Shown one piece after another: positions 26,950 through 36,510 of a stretch of 64,000 nucleotides of DNA. Made by a program: the position numbers and the translations under genes. Within the stretch, counting starts at the first letter, position 1; each line of letters starts with the position of its first letter. The DNA is from Marinospirillum minutulum DSM 6287 (lineage in GTDB: Bacteria; Pseudomonadota; Gammaproteobacteria; Pseudomonadales; Halomonadaceae), in NCBI RefSeq assembly GCF_000422325.1, contig NZ_AULO01000012.1, positions 107,149-171,148 on the forward strand, read 5' to 3'. The notes under the pieces were generated by a model. The model saw only the letters and a list, made by a program, of their open reading frames with translations, had not been told where the DNA came from and ran no database searches.

Positions 26950-28551
26950 ATGGAATATATTATGTCATATTTTTTATTAAAGCTTAAAAAAATCAGAATT
27001 CACTCTTTAATTGTGATTCTAAGCTTTATAGGAATTTCTATTACACTATTTGGTGGTTTTTATGCTAGCTATAAAATACAAAAAAGTGAATTGCTATCAA
27101 ATACTATCCAAAATAACATGGTTTATGTATCAAAAGTAGCATCATCGATTGATTACTTTAACTTTTTTGTTACAAGGCAGATATCTAAATCTGTAAATTC
27201 ATTATTTAAAGATCAAGAAGGTATGTATTTAGTAGAAAATGAATTAAGAAGTTTTTTTATAAATTTTAATGTTTTTAATGGTTTCTTTATTACTAATAAT
27301 AATGGAGATCTGATAAATGATAAGGGTAATAAGTATCTTTTGGATAACAATAATATACAAAACATCTTAACTAAGCCGTATGATGCAGACTCTGATATTG
27401 ATGCTTACATAATTTTTACTGGTGATGAACCGAGTTTAGTATTACGCTATCCTTTAAAATTTGATAGTCAGTTAATTGGGTTTGCTTTTGGAATTATAGA
27501 TTTTAAAACCGAAAGCGTACTTAAAAATATTATATCAGATCATTATCACACGGATGGCTCCTATACTTTCTTATTAAATAATAATGATTTTGTAATTTAT
27601 CATCCAGATAGAGAAAAAATAGGAACAAAAAAAATTACTAATCAGGCTATTGAAAAAAACAAATTAAAAATTTTTTTAAAAAATAAAATTGATTTTTCTA
27701 AATTCATAATAATTAATAATGAAGGCGATAATTTTTTAGGAAGCTCTGTTATGACAAGTGAGTCTAAGTTTAAAGTTGTTATTTATAGGCCTATAGAAAA
27801 AACAGTAAAAATCATGGAGGAAACAATTATAAAAGTACTTTTAAATACTTTTATAATAGGTGTTATAGTTATACTGGTTATTTATTTTTTCGCCAAGTTG
27901 ATTTCAAGGCCAATTAATCAATTAGCAGAAGAAGTTTATTTTGAAAACTCACAAGGGTTAAAATCTCGAATCAAATGTATCAATGCGTGGTACTTTGAAA
28001 GCTCTAGATTAAAATCTGCAATACTTAAGGGTATTGATTTAGTTGGGTCACAAATTATTGCACTTGAAGCTGAAACAGTAACTGACTCACTAACTGGGCT
28101 TTATAATAGAAGAGGGCTTAATAAATTAATTTTGGATTTAAATAGTACAAAGTCTATTTACTCTGTGTTAGCAATTGATATTGATTATTTTAAACAAGTT
28201 AATGACAAGTTTGGTCATGGTGTAGGTGACTTGGTTTTAATTGACCTAGCAAAAATAATGATGTCACTACTAAATGAAGGTGAGTCTATAGCACGAACTG
28301 GTGGAGAAGAGTTTATTTATATAATACCAAAAAAAGATGAGCACTATGTAATTAATAAGGCTGAGTTAATTAGGTCTAAAGTTGCTGAGTATAAATTCAA
28401 TACTGTAGGTTCTATAACTGTTTCTATAGGTATTGCTACAAGTTTGGTAGTTGGTGAAAATAAAAGTGACCTAATTAATAATGCTGACAATGCATTATAT
28501 AGTGCTAAAAGGCTTGGTCGTAATAAAACAGTTGTATACTTTGATGAGTAA
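26950..28551 (+). CDS. Membrane diguanylate cyclase with periplasmic Cache-type sensor
   Basis: This protein of 533 residues makes cyclic di-GMP in response to an extracytoplasmic signal. TM1 (about 17-42) and TM2 (about 298-320) bracket a ~250-residue sensor with double-Cache features (GFFITNNNGDLI, then GFAFGIIDF and LLNNNDFVIYHPD). The C-terminal GGDEF domain contains DSLTGLYNRRG and the active-site variant GGEEF in RTGGEEFIYII. The RxxD inhibitory site is absent, with NEGE at that place. Two in-frame ATGs (26950 and 26962) are both possible starts. The gene is very AT-rich, like other accessory genes. Confidence 0.92.
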   Translation: MEYIMSYFLLKLKKIRIHSLIVILSFIGISITLFGGFYASYKIQKSELLSNTIQNNMVYVSKVASSIDYFNFFVTRQISKSVNSLFKDQEGMYLVENELRSFFINFNVFNGFFITNNNGDLINDKGNKYLLDNNNIQNILTKPYDADSDIDAYIIFTGDEPSLVLRYPLKFDSQLIGFAFGIIDFKTESVLKNIISDHYHTDGSYTFLLNNNDFVIYHPDREKIGTKKITNQAIEKNKLKIFLKNKIDFSKFIIINNEGDNFLGSSVMTSESKFKVVIYRPIEKTVKIMEETIIKVLLNTFIIGVIVILVIYFFAKLISRPINQLAEEVYFENSQGLKSRIKCINAWYFESSRLKSAILKGIDLVGSQIIALEAETVTDSLTGLYNRRGLNKLILDLNSTKSIYSVLAIDIDYFKQVNDKFGHGVGDLVLIDLAKIMMSLLNEGESIARTGGEEFIYIIPKKDEHYVINKAELIRSKVAEYKFNTVGSITVSIGIATSLVVGENKSDLINNADNALYSAKRLGRNKTVVYFDE

Positions 28552-28789
28552 TGCAGATCGCAGCTAAACTTATCAGTATTACAGTCTGTATTTATTAAAG
28601 TATTACTTGATTCGTATTTTTTAATGCTAGTTGTTTTCCTAGGTAGGCTATTTAAAGAATGAATAATGAATTAAAAATGCTCATCATCTAGTTTATTAAA
28701 GTATGAGCCCATGGGACATTATTGAATTATTAAGCCATTCGTATTTATATTCAGACCTCTTTGCTAAGAGGCATAAGGGATAGTAAAGT

Positions 28790-28930
28790 AAAAGTCACAA
28801 TTCAACTTTTTTTCCAGCGTTATTTTCATCTTTCTATCAACAATCGTCACAGCGGCTTGCTTGTGGTATTTGCCAACAATAGTATCAAGCTCCCAGTCAC
28901 CGCCCTTCTTTGCTGTAAGAGGCCATTGTT
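28790..28930 (-). pseudogene. Second IS30-type transposase fragment
   Basis: The reverse strand reads KKGGDWELDTIVGKYHKQAA and then VTIVDRKMKITLEKK, the first acidic block of the IS30 DDE core. It differs from the complete element at 15083-16099 (GHWEGDLIKG), so it is an independent relic. Sequence on both sides is not recognisable as transposase. Confidence 0.75.
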
Positions 28931-29091
28931 AAACTCGGGTTGGTAAGTTAGATTTAAACGGTGTTGACTTTCGGTGACTCGTGAAGCTAATATTATATTC
29001 TCAGCTAAAATTTTTGATCTTAGCTGAGGTATGGCGAGATCTTGTTATCTCCTCATAAAAATTGGGCAAGTTTTGCTACTTGTCCACTAGA

Positions 29092-29111
29092 AACGATTAA
29101 TATTAATCGTT
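29092..29111. repeat. 20-bp perfect palindrome
   Basis: AACGATTAATATTAATCGTT reads identically on both strands. It lies 345 bp before the unrecognised gene that opens the double-recombinase operon. It could be an operator or a recombinase site. Confidence 0.6.
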
Positions 29112-29220
29112 AACACTAATTACTAGCTTTGCTAGAAATCACTTTCTTGTCGAAATTAAAAAAAGCTGCAGTCATGTTTTTATGCTTGTTGCTCTAAAAT
29201 CAGGTTCTGCTTTTGTAGAC

Positions 29221-29365
29221 CCACTTTTTTTTGTGGCTTTTTTAGCTTCAGAAAAACAACCCCTCAAAAAAACTGCTGGCTTTTAAAGCGGGTTTTTCTG
29301 TTTTTTTAATTCAGAAAATACTGCTAAAAAAGCCAACGGATTTGCTGTGTTTTTTTAACAGCAAA
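29221..29365. ncRNA. Dense hairpin array upstream of the double-recombinase operon
   Basis: Nested inverted repeats fill this stretch. A 4-bp stem with T8 loop lies at 29221-29236. A perfect 12-bp pair lies at 29235-29246 with 29323-29334. Inside it is a 9-bp pair at 29249-29257 with 29292-29300. An alternative 7-bp pair of 29294-29300 with 29312-29318 would exclude the former. An 8-bp stem at 29341-29348 with 29358-29365 ends the array. This could be a structured RNA, a regulated leader or a recombination substrate. No known RNA family is recognised. Confidence 0.4.
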
Positions 29366-29435
29366 ACTGCAATTTGATCTGATTTTATAAGAAGCTTTTT
29401 AGCTTTAGCAATTCTGACAATTAAGTGGGTATTTT

Positions 29436-30302
29436 ATGAGCAGTGTAATTAATGTATTGGATGTTCCTAGCTCGATTAAAGAGCTTGAAGAAAACTCTGT
29501 TGTCATAATAAAAGAGTTGATTAAGATTCCAGCAATAATAAGAAGCCAGGGATTTAGTAAAATAACTAATTATGATACTGGGCCTAAATCTGGTTATTTC
29601 TATACTCGATTTATTTGTTACTCAATAAATATCTATCTAGCAAATAACTTTCCATCTAGAGAAATTAATGCTAATTTTGATGCTTATCATATTGAAGAAG
29701 GTAAATACAATAACTGCATTTTCTTCTGTGTTCAGCTAAAAGGTGATTTTGACTCCTTGATAAGAAATAAGTTAGAAGGGCTTGTTAATAAATTAAGGTC
29801 AGATACAACAATAATTAAAAAAGACCTTTTTTCCAAAGAGCTAGATAGTGATTTAAAATACAATGAAAATGAAACTAAATGCTTAAAAGAGGTAGTTAAT
29901 GACTTCTTAGCAAAAAACTCATCGAGAGATATTAATAATAATTTTTCTGTTGGCTTTGGACTTGATGATGATAAACAAATACCTGTTAAATCCTATGTTG
30001 AATATGAAGTAACAAAAGAGTTAACAATCGAGATTGAAGGGATTGCATTGCAAAATGGATTTATAGAGTCAGATAACCAAATATCTTTAATTGTCTTTTC
30101 TGGTGAGGACTACAGTAAGCATGAGAAGGTTTTTCTTAGTATCAGTGATGTAAAGCACATTGATGTTCTGATTGAATCTAGAATCCAAAATAAGAAGCTG
30201 AAATTTAAAGCTTATAAAAAACAAAGCGTCGGCAGACCCGATAAATATGAGCTGAGAGCATTAGAGATAATCGAAGACAATACTTTTAAGCTGACTAATT
30301 AA
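29436..30302 (+). CDS. Unrecognised 288-residue protein, partner of the double-recombinase gene
   Basis: I do not recognise this family. The protein has no signal peptide or membrane segment, is very AT-rich, and looks soluble. The first ~110 residues are mixed alpha/beta with aromatic strands (SGYFYTRFICYSINIYL). A charged linker follows around 130-170, then a probable beta-rich C-terminal domain (VKSYVEYEVTKELTIEIEGIA, ending near KLKFKAYKK). The next gene starts 30 bp downstream with its own AAAGG site, so both are likely one operon behind the hairpin array. It may be a DNA- or RNA-binding partner, but that is only a guess from position. Confidence 0.6.
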   Translation: MSSVINVLDVPSSIKELEENSVVIIKELIKIPAIIRSQGFSKITNYDTGPKSGYFYTRFICYSINIYLANNFPSREINANFDAYHIEEGKYNNCIFFCVQLKGDFDSLIRNKLEGLVNKLRSDTTIIKKDLFSKELDSDLKYNENETKCLKEVVNDFLAKNSSRDINNNFSVGFGLDDDKQIPVKSYVEYEVTKELTIEIEGIALQNGFIESDNQISLIVFSGEDYSKHEKVFLSISDVKHIDVLIESRIQNKKLKFKAYKKQSVGRPDKYELRALEIIEDNTFKLTN

Positions 30303-30332
30303 TTTTATAAATAAGAGTATAAAGGCTTTGTT

Positions 30333-33300
30333 ATGTGTATTTTAGATACCTACAAAAAAGAACTAACAGACTTAATCGGCTGGGCTAGTCGTGAAGAATT
30401 TAATGAAACAGTCAAAGTGCTGATTCATGTGCTAGGTTTTTTTAGTTACGGTATTAGAAGAACTTCTTTAAGAAACATTACCGATGAGATACTGCACCAA
30501 GAGTCCATCAGCATTTTAAAAAAGTGGCAGGATACGGTGGTAGCAAGAGAGTTGTTACGCTTTGCTCAATCCTACCGTCATTCTGATCTTTTTATGTCGT
30601 ATGGCTCACTTGTACCAGCGGGAGATACAGCACAAGCAGTCAAAAGGATCAAAGGGTACACACAGCAGACTTACTTGCTCGCTATGATCCTAAACCCTTT
30701 AACGCATAGCGATAAACATTACGAAAAAAGACAAAAACTACGCTTGTGGTTGATAGTGCACAGCGTTATTCGTGTAACACGGTATCACTATCATGGTGAT
30801 ACTAAACTAAGCAGCTTAGCGCGCTCGTTAGTGCTAGGACCTAGTTCCATAGCTGAATGGAGTTTTATTGACTTCTTTTTGTTGCGTGCTGAGCGACTAA
30901 CCCTTCAAAGCTCTTTTGATGACTTTAATTACGCGTTAATTCAAGCAGCAGAAATTTTGCTGCATGAAAAATCTAGTACCTATGGACGTAAAGAAAAGAT
31001 CTTTCTAAACAATGTCATCGCGGTTGCTAATTATGAATGCCATCCAAATGACCAGGCTGATTTAGCTAAGACTAGTCGCTTGCCTATTATTAGTTTGTCT
31101 TTGGTGAGTGAGCAGCTGGTCGAAGGCTTACAGCTTCTTGAAACGGATGATGAATATACGTCTGTTGATTTAGGGTTTAACTACTTGCCTGTTTTACCTG
31201 AATCGCTAACGGCTGAAGAACAAGTAGATGATGAAAGCACTTACGAAGAACGTGAGCCTGAACTTTTAGTTGAAGTTGATCCTAGTAAAAATGAAGCAGA
31301 GCAGCTTTTAGCTACACGAAGTGTTTTCTTGCACACAGCAGAAGAAGCTTCTTACCTGCCTTGGTCACTCGACCAAATTTTACCACCTGAACACACTCGA
31401 CTCCAAAACTGGGTAAACCTAAGCCTTAAAAGCACTAATTTATCCACAGCCTTAGGAGCCGCACTTTGCTGGTTAGCTTTGCAAACAGGTCGAAGTTTGG
31501 ATGGCGTTCGTCGTTTTAAGATCAATGATAATAAAGATTATGAGTGGTCGTTGAGCGAAGACTTTAGTCATCTCCATAAAAAGGTGATTCGTCGTCGCAA
31601 TGCGTGGAAACCGAATGAGCAATCAATTAACCGAGTTGCAGATTTTACCCATGAATTAAGCATAAAACTTAATCAAAAACTCTCAGCTGTAGTTAGTGAA
31701 GCAGCAAGTAAACTCAGCTTTAAGGCAGAAACACTTCACGACCTTTGGCGTATTAACCTAGTGAATATCAAGCCAGAAGTCTGGCTAAACAATGCACTGC
31801 CTAATGATTTACAACGTATTACGAGCAGTAAACTTGCTTCTTATATTGGTCAACAAGTATTTGAAAATACCTCAGATCATAACTTAGCTAGAAACATCAC
31901 CGCACATCCCAACAGTGGCTTACCTGCTGCTTGCGGGTATGGCACGTGGGATATTGATGCGATAGAACAAGGGCTGGAACAACCACTAGAAGTTGCTAGT
32001 TCCGTTTCACCAACAACCCATTTGCTAGGTAGCTTACTTTCACCGCTTGAAGCGTTACTGATCGACAAGATTAAACAAGCCAATGCCTTGCTAGATAAAA
32101 ATGAGTTTGAGCTTGTTGAGTTTCATAACCAGATTGCTCAGTACACAACCTATGCGCTTTATGCAGCAACGGGCGCTAGGTATTTGATTGATCCATTTCA
32201 AAGCCTAGAGCACTTTAACCTAGAGCAAGGCTTTGTATTTATAAATGATAAATCCGATGGTGGCATTCATCAGGGCCGGATTGTTCCGCTGCCACAACTT
32301 GCTATTCAAATTTTGCAGCAATATTTAAAGCACCTAGTAATGCTATCAGCACAGCTAAAAATTCTGTATTCAGAGCTAGCCGATTGCATCACCGAGCTAG
32401 TAGAGGGAAACTCAAAAGTACTGCCATTATTTTTTCTGCTCGATCAAAGTTTGTATTGGCACAGCATGAATAAAAATGACTTACCTGGCGTGCCTTTATT
32501 TGAATGGGGTCTACCTAAAAACTTATTTCGTCATCGTTACAACCAACAGCTTTATAAAGAAAATGTACCCGTTGAAGTAATTGATGGGCTAATGGGTCAC
32601 GCTGAAAGGGGAGCGATAACCTACGGTGATACATCCCCCCGTTGCTGGCTTAATGATGTAGCAATTTACTCACCAAGTATTGATCGTGTATTTGCTGCAC
32701 TGCCTTTTAAGGTGTTTGATCTAAACAGTAAAATTGTTATTAGCCCCGCTCCTACATTTACTAACGAAGCTAATTTAGCGCTAGAAATAAGATTATTTGG
32801 GCAAGCCTTACGAAAGAAAAAACGCTCAGATACCCTACGCAAAAACATTCGACAAGCTAGGGATGATATTCGTAGTGCACTAAGAGGGCGTGCTTTAAGT
32901 GATCTTTCTGTAGATGAAGTACAAGAGTTAATTAATAAAATGCTTTTTAGGGGCGGGCAGTTAGGCCATCCATTTGCTGCTACCCGCTTAGAGATTTTAC
33001 GTAAACAAATACACCGTGAAGCACCCGTTCATAAAAGTGTTATCCGTCGACGGATAGTGCAGGACTCTAATGAAAAGAACACATTAAGTGAAACGGTTGC
33101 ACAAGATTACCAATGCATTAAAGCGTTAGAAAAATGGAGTGCATCATTACCGGTTGGGCGCAGTAACTACTCAAAAACTAACGCAAGTTTGGTAGGAGTA
33201 GCAGTTTTAGCGATTGAAAAACGCATTGCTTACCCAAGACTGCTGCTTGAAATTTTAGAAGGAAATAATTTTCGTGTGCTTAAAGACAAGCAACAGCTTT

Positions 33301-35699
33301 TTATTGAGTACAGTGAGACGCTAGAAGTTGATGATCCTTTTGCAGCAGTACAACGTCATGAAATCAATCAACAAATAGGCTCATTAATTACCTTGGGTTC
33401 AAGTCGTAAAAAGCTACCTGAAGCATCCAATATTGAGGCAGTTAAAAGCTTAAAAAGTATTTTGCAGCTTGATTATGAAACCACTTCAGCTAACGTGCTT
33501 AAAAAGCTGGCTCAAGTAATTGAGCAAGCTAATCATGTGGATATGCCAGGGATGGTTGCAGCAATGTTAGCAGGCAGGGTGTTATCGACGAGCTTGCCGA
33601 TACAAGATTATCTACGTGTTAAGAATAATCAAAAACGGGTTTGGGAAGTTGCATCCGCTACTAACTCAAAAGAGTTACAAACAGACATTCAGTCTGCGCT
33701 TAAGGGGCAGGTAGAAACAAAAGACACCAAAAACCTTAAAAGTAATGCCATCAATTTTAGAAAAGCTATTTTATCTGAGTTAAACGAATACAAACCTTCA
33801 CAAGCTAAAGTGACGGCAAAGCAAGTTAGTAAAATCTGCTCGGAGTTTGAAGGTAAGGTATCTAATGCACTGCTACTAGTAGGTTTTTGGATAGCACATA
33901 TTGTTGAGCGTGGTAGGCGGGATAGAAAGTCTAAGCCGCTGGCAATATCAACCATAACAACTTACTGGGCTACGCTAATTACCGTGTTTGAGCGCCTAGC
34001 GTATGAGAGTAACTTGATTGCTTTAGACAGTGAAGAAATCACTGGGCTTTATCGTGACATGCTCGATTACAAAACTTTTAAGTCGAGTACCACTGGCTAC
34101 TTTGCTAACCGTCTTATCGATTTTCATCGGTGGGCTAAAGACTGGGGAGTGATTGATCCTGATTGGTCAGAATTAGACTTTGAGGACGAAGGACGTTTAG
34201 TAAGGTCAGGCCTACTGTCAGAAAAAGATTATCAAGCAGCACTTACCTACATACGTTCTGCCTATAAAGATAAAGATACACGAATTTTAATGAGTTTCTT
34301 GCTGTTGCTAACCTACCGCTTTGGGTTAAGAAGCAGTGAAGCGACCGGCTTATTGGCAAGAGACTGGTGTGAGTATCAGGATCTAAAATGGGTGCTGATA
34401 AGGAACAATAAGCTGCGTAGATTAAAAACTGAAAGTAGCCAGCGAGCAATTCCTCTGTTATTTAAGCTCTCCAATTTAGAGACTAAAACACTTCAACAGG
34501 TATTTTCGCGCTATGAAACGCTAGCAGGAAAAAGTAAAAACAACCCGCTATTTTGTGAACTAGAAGAAGGGGGCATTAAAAGTCATTCGCATACCGCTAG
34601 ATTTCCTAGCGCGATTATAGAAGTGCTAAGAATCATTACCGGAAGCACAAACCTGGTTCTACACCATGCAAGGCACAGCTTTCATAATCGTGTTGCAGCT
34701 GCTTTGCTTGAAATAGATACACCCCTGACTAAAGCATTAAATGAAGGGTTGGATAAAACCCAAGTTCAACAAATTGTACTTGGACGCAACCATCAGGTTT
34801 CAAGAAGAAATTCGATGGCACTAGCACGATTAATGGGGCACAGCGCACCAACCACAGGGATGCGTAATTACAACCACCTGCTAACCGAGTGGGCAGATAA
34901 GCTAACACCGGTAACCTCTAAAAGAATAGAAATTAAAGACTGCATAGATACAAAAAGCTTTACTCGCTACACACCACCAAAAGCTAAAAGAACAAAAATT
35001 AAATTCCAGCCTTTAACCTTTGAGAATACCTTCAAGGTATTAAGGCTTGTAGCAATAGGGTGGAGCTTTGAAAAAGCAGGTGGTGAGTTAGAGCTAAATC
35101 CTGAGCACATCAATCAACTAGTATCAACTTTTGAACAAGCAAATGGCAAAATGCGGTTCAATGCGCGTGGCAGCAAAACAAAAATCTTAGGCAGTGAAAA
35201 CCCGAATACATTGCTTAGGTACATCACCAATGATGCGTGGCAGCGTATTCTATCCATAGCAGCAAAAACACCAAGCCAAGCTAACAACTTACCAAAGCTG
35301 CCAGCAGTGGATCAGCTGCATAATATGGTCAGCCACAACGGGCAGATTTTAATTGATAGTGAAGAAAGTGCTAATTTAGTTAAGCTGGTACTCGATTTAT
35401 TTTTGATTAAACAAGACTGCTACTCAGTGAGCGCAAGAGGCAACGAACCGGCAGTTAAAAGTTTTTTAGAGGCGCAAAGCTTTAGTGTTGTACCGGTAGA
35501 AAAAGCTTCTTACAAAGCAACGCGACTTACAGTTGATCAGTATGAGATTTATGAGGGTGGTAAAAAAACAGGTCTTCGCTACGAATACGGTGTGCTGAAT
35601 TTGTTCAGAAACGAAGGGGTATTACGCTGTAGCAATGACTTGGTGGTTGCGCTATTGGGGTTAGGGGTATTTGCAGAGACTAGGCAAGTATCTAGATAG
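30333..35699 (+). CDS. Giant protein with two tyrosine-recombinase-like catalytic domains
   Basis: A 1788-residue protein with no interruptions. Residues ~600-775 contain a recombinase-like core: Arg616 in ATGARYLID, Arg733 in NLFRHRYNQQ, His756 in LMGHAERG, and Tyr764. The His normally three residues before the second Arg is Asn730. Residues ~1310-1520 hold a second core: Arg1333 in YRFGLRSSEA, His1444 and Arg1447 in LHHARHSF, His1503 in LMGHSAPTT, and Tyr1513 in RNYNH. The N-terminal 380 residues and the ~530-residue linker are not recognised. A further Box-I-like motif LALQTGRSLDG is at ~387. Ordinary integrases are 300-450 residues. The role could be recombination at the upstream hairpins, or DNA processing in defence. 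Neither is shown. Confidence 0.8.
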   Translation: MCILDTYKKELTDLIGWASREEFNETVKVLIHVLGFFSYGIRRTSLRNITDEILHQESISILKKWQDTVVARELLRFAQSYRHSDLFMSYGSLVPAGDTAQAVKRIKGYTQQTYLLAMILNPLTHSDKHYEKRQKLRLWLIVHSVIRVTRYHYHGDTKLSSLARSLVLGPSSIAEWSFIDFFLLRAERLTLQSSFDDFNYALIQAAEILLHEKSSTYGRKEKIFLNNVIAVANYECHPNDQADLAKTSRLPIISLSLVSEQLVEGLQLLETDDEYTSVDLGFNYLPVLPESLTAEEQVDDESTYEEREPELLVEVDPSKNEAEQLLATRSVFLHTAEEASYLPWSLDQILPPEHTRLQNWVNLSLKSTNLSTALGAALCWLALQTGRSLDGVRRFKINDNKDYEWSLSEDFSHLHKKVIRRRNAWKPNEQSINRVADFTHELSIKLNQKLSAVVSEAASKLSFKAETLHDLWRINLVNIKPEVWLNNALPNDLQRITSSKLASYIGQQVFENTSDHNLARNITAHPNSGLPAACGYGTWDIDAIEQGLEQPLEVASSVSPTTHLLGSLLSPLEALLIDKIKQANALLDKNEFELVEFHNQIAQYTTYALYAATGARYLIDPFQSLEHFNLEQGFVFINDKSDGGIHQGRIVPLPQLAIQILQQYLKHLVMLSAQLKILYSELADCITELVEGNSKVLPLFFLLDQSLYWHSMNKNDLPGVPLFEWGLPKNLFRHRYNQQLYKENVPVEVIDGLMGHAERGAITYGDTSPRCWLNDVAIYSPSIDRVFAALPFKVFDLNSKIVISPAPTFTNEANLALEIRLFGQALRKKKRSDTLRKNIRQARDDIRSALRGRALSDLSVDEVQELINKMLFRGGQLGHPFAATRLEILRKQIHREAPVHKSVIRRRIVQDSNEKNTLSETVAQDYQCIKALEKWSASLPVGRSNYSKTNASLVGVAVLAIEKRIAYPRLLLEILEGNNFRVLKDKQQLFIEYSETLEVDDPFAAVQRHEINQQIGSLITLGSSRKKLPEASNIEAVKSLKSILQLDYETTSANVLKKLAQVIEQANHVDMPGMVAAMLAGRVLSTSLPIQDYLRVKNNQKRVWEVASATNSKELQTDIQSALKGQVETKDTKNLKSNAINFRKAILSELNEYKPSQAKVTAKQVSKICSEFEGKVSNALLLVGFWIAHIVERGRRDRKSKPLAISTITTYWATLITVFERLAYESNLIALDSEEITGLYRDMLDYKTFKSSTTGYFANRLIDFHRWAKDWGVIDPDWSELDFEDEGRLVRSGLLSEKDYQAALTYIRSAYKDKDTRILMSFLLLLTYRFGLRSSEATGLLARDWCEYQDLKWVLIRNNKLRRLKTESSQRAIPLLFKLSNLETKTLQQVFSRYETLAGKSKNNPLFCELEEGGIKSHSHTARFPSAIIEVLRIITGSTNLVLHHARHSFHNRVAAALLEIDTPLTKALNEGLDKTQVQQIVLGRNHQVSRRNSMALARLMGHSAPTTGMRNYNHLLTEWADKLTPVTSKRIEIKDCIDTKSFTRYTPPKAKRTKIKFQPLTFENTFKVLRLVAIGWSFEKAGGELELNPEHINQLVSTFEQANGKMRFNARGSKTKILGSENPNTLLRYITNDAWQRILSIAAKTPSQANNLPKLPAVDQLHNMVSHNGQILIDSEESANLVKLVLDLFLIKQDCYSVSARGNEPAVKSFLEAQSFSVVPVEKASYKATRLTVDQYEIYEGGKKTGLRYEYGVLNLFRNEGVLRCSNDLVVALLGLGVFAETRQVSR

Positions 35700-35789
35700 G
35701 TATTAAAAAAAGCTTAGATCTTTATCATGATAAAGATTTTAGTAAAAAGTGACCTCTGTTAACCAAGAGTCACTCAGTTTCTTCAATAT

Positions 35790-35820
35790 AACGCCTGATT
35801 AAATAGGCAGGCGTTTTTTA
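35790..35820 (+). terminator. Terminator after the double-recombinase gene
   Basis: An 8-bp stem (35790-35797 with 35808-35815) is followed by a run of six T. It lies 90 bp after the stop codon and ends the two-gene operon. Confidence 0.75.
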
Positions 35821-35834
35821 TCCTATTCTGAACA

Positions 35835-36053
35835 TTAGCTTGTATGGCAAGCATTAGCACAATAGTAGCAACCATCAATTCTGTTGTTAGGCCACCTAAG
35901 CTTTGCTTCAGCAACTGCTTGCTGGCATGTATTGTGTAAACCTAAATCAATTTGATTTTCAAGGCTTGGCATATGCGAGCAGCCAGTAGTTGCGTTGTGA
36001 ACTTCGTGGTCACCATTAGTCTGCTGATTTTTATTAATAATAAATCTATCCAT
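35835..36053 (-). CDS. Small Cys/His-rich protein
   Basis: A 72-residue protein with NGDHEVHNATTGCSHMP and a C-terminal GCYYCANACHTS, a CxxCxxxCH pattern suited to binding zinc. It resembles a widespread but uncharacterised family of short proteins of the same pattern that I have seen annotated only as hypothetical. An AGGAG site precedes its start. It lies convergent to the double-recombinase operon, with the terminator between. A regulatory or DNA-contact role is possible but not shown. Confidence 0.7.
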   Translation of the reverse strand: MDRFIINKNQQTNGDHEVHNATTGCSHMPSLENQIDLGLHNTCQQAVAEAKLRWPNNRIDGCYYCANACHTS

Positions 36054-36510
36054 TTTACTACTCCTGAATTATTTAGACATAATTGAAGGGCTCAGCGCTC
36101 TTCATTTTCTATGAGAAAATTCTAAACCAAACCTGATTTTAAGTTCAGTGTTTTTCAATAGCAGCCAACTATAGCTAAACTAGGTGGCAAACACAACATG
36201 TGGTGTGTTTTTTTTGAATTCGTGCATGTATATAGTGTTTTTTTAGTTGGGCTGTAGTTGTAAGTAGGAGTGATTGTCGTACTTCAACAGGGTTTAAAAA
36301 ATCTAAAATCTAAAAGTCACCACTCTCTGTCCCTCCCCCCCCGACATACAATAAAATGATTGGGCTTGACCAGTACCGAGTAGAGGGCTTTCTGAAGTTG
36401 TTTTTTTGAACATTAATAAAGACATAAGCATATTTTTGGGGGCAACAGTCTTAGCAAAAATGTGTATGCTATCAACTGGCCATAAAAAAACACCCTTTAC
36501 AAGGAATGTT
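36054..36510. other. Non-coding gap before the restriction operon, with C8 tract
   Basis: No gene is supported. It contains a weak hairpin followed by eight T (about 36190-36217) and a run of eight C at 36335-36342. The promoter of hsdR must lie here. Frame 36406 upstream of the chosen hsdR start is open but lacks family similarity. Confidence 0.45.

Larger units (their letters stand above)
28552..29220. other. Gap with IS30 remnant and palindrome
   Basis: Apart from the transposase fossil and the 20-bp palindrome listed separately, I see no gene. Short frames here have unconvincing composition. Confidence 0.4.

Noticed and set aside
28761..28946. 61-codon plus-strand frame
   Set aside because: It is the antisense of an IS30 transposase fragment readable on the minus strand.
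29221..29365. Retron non-coding RNA
   Set aside because: The hairpins invited the idea, but no reverse transcriptase gene is nearby.
36406..36510. N-terminal extension of hsdR
   Set aside because: It has no resemblance to HsdR proteins, and a good ribosome site points to the ATG at 36511.
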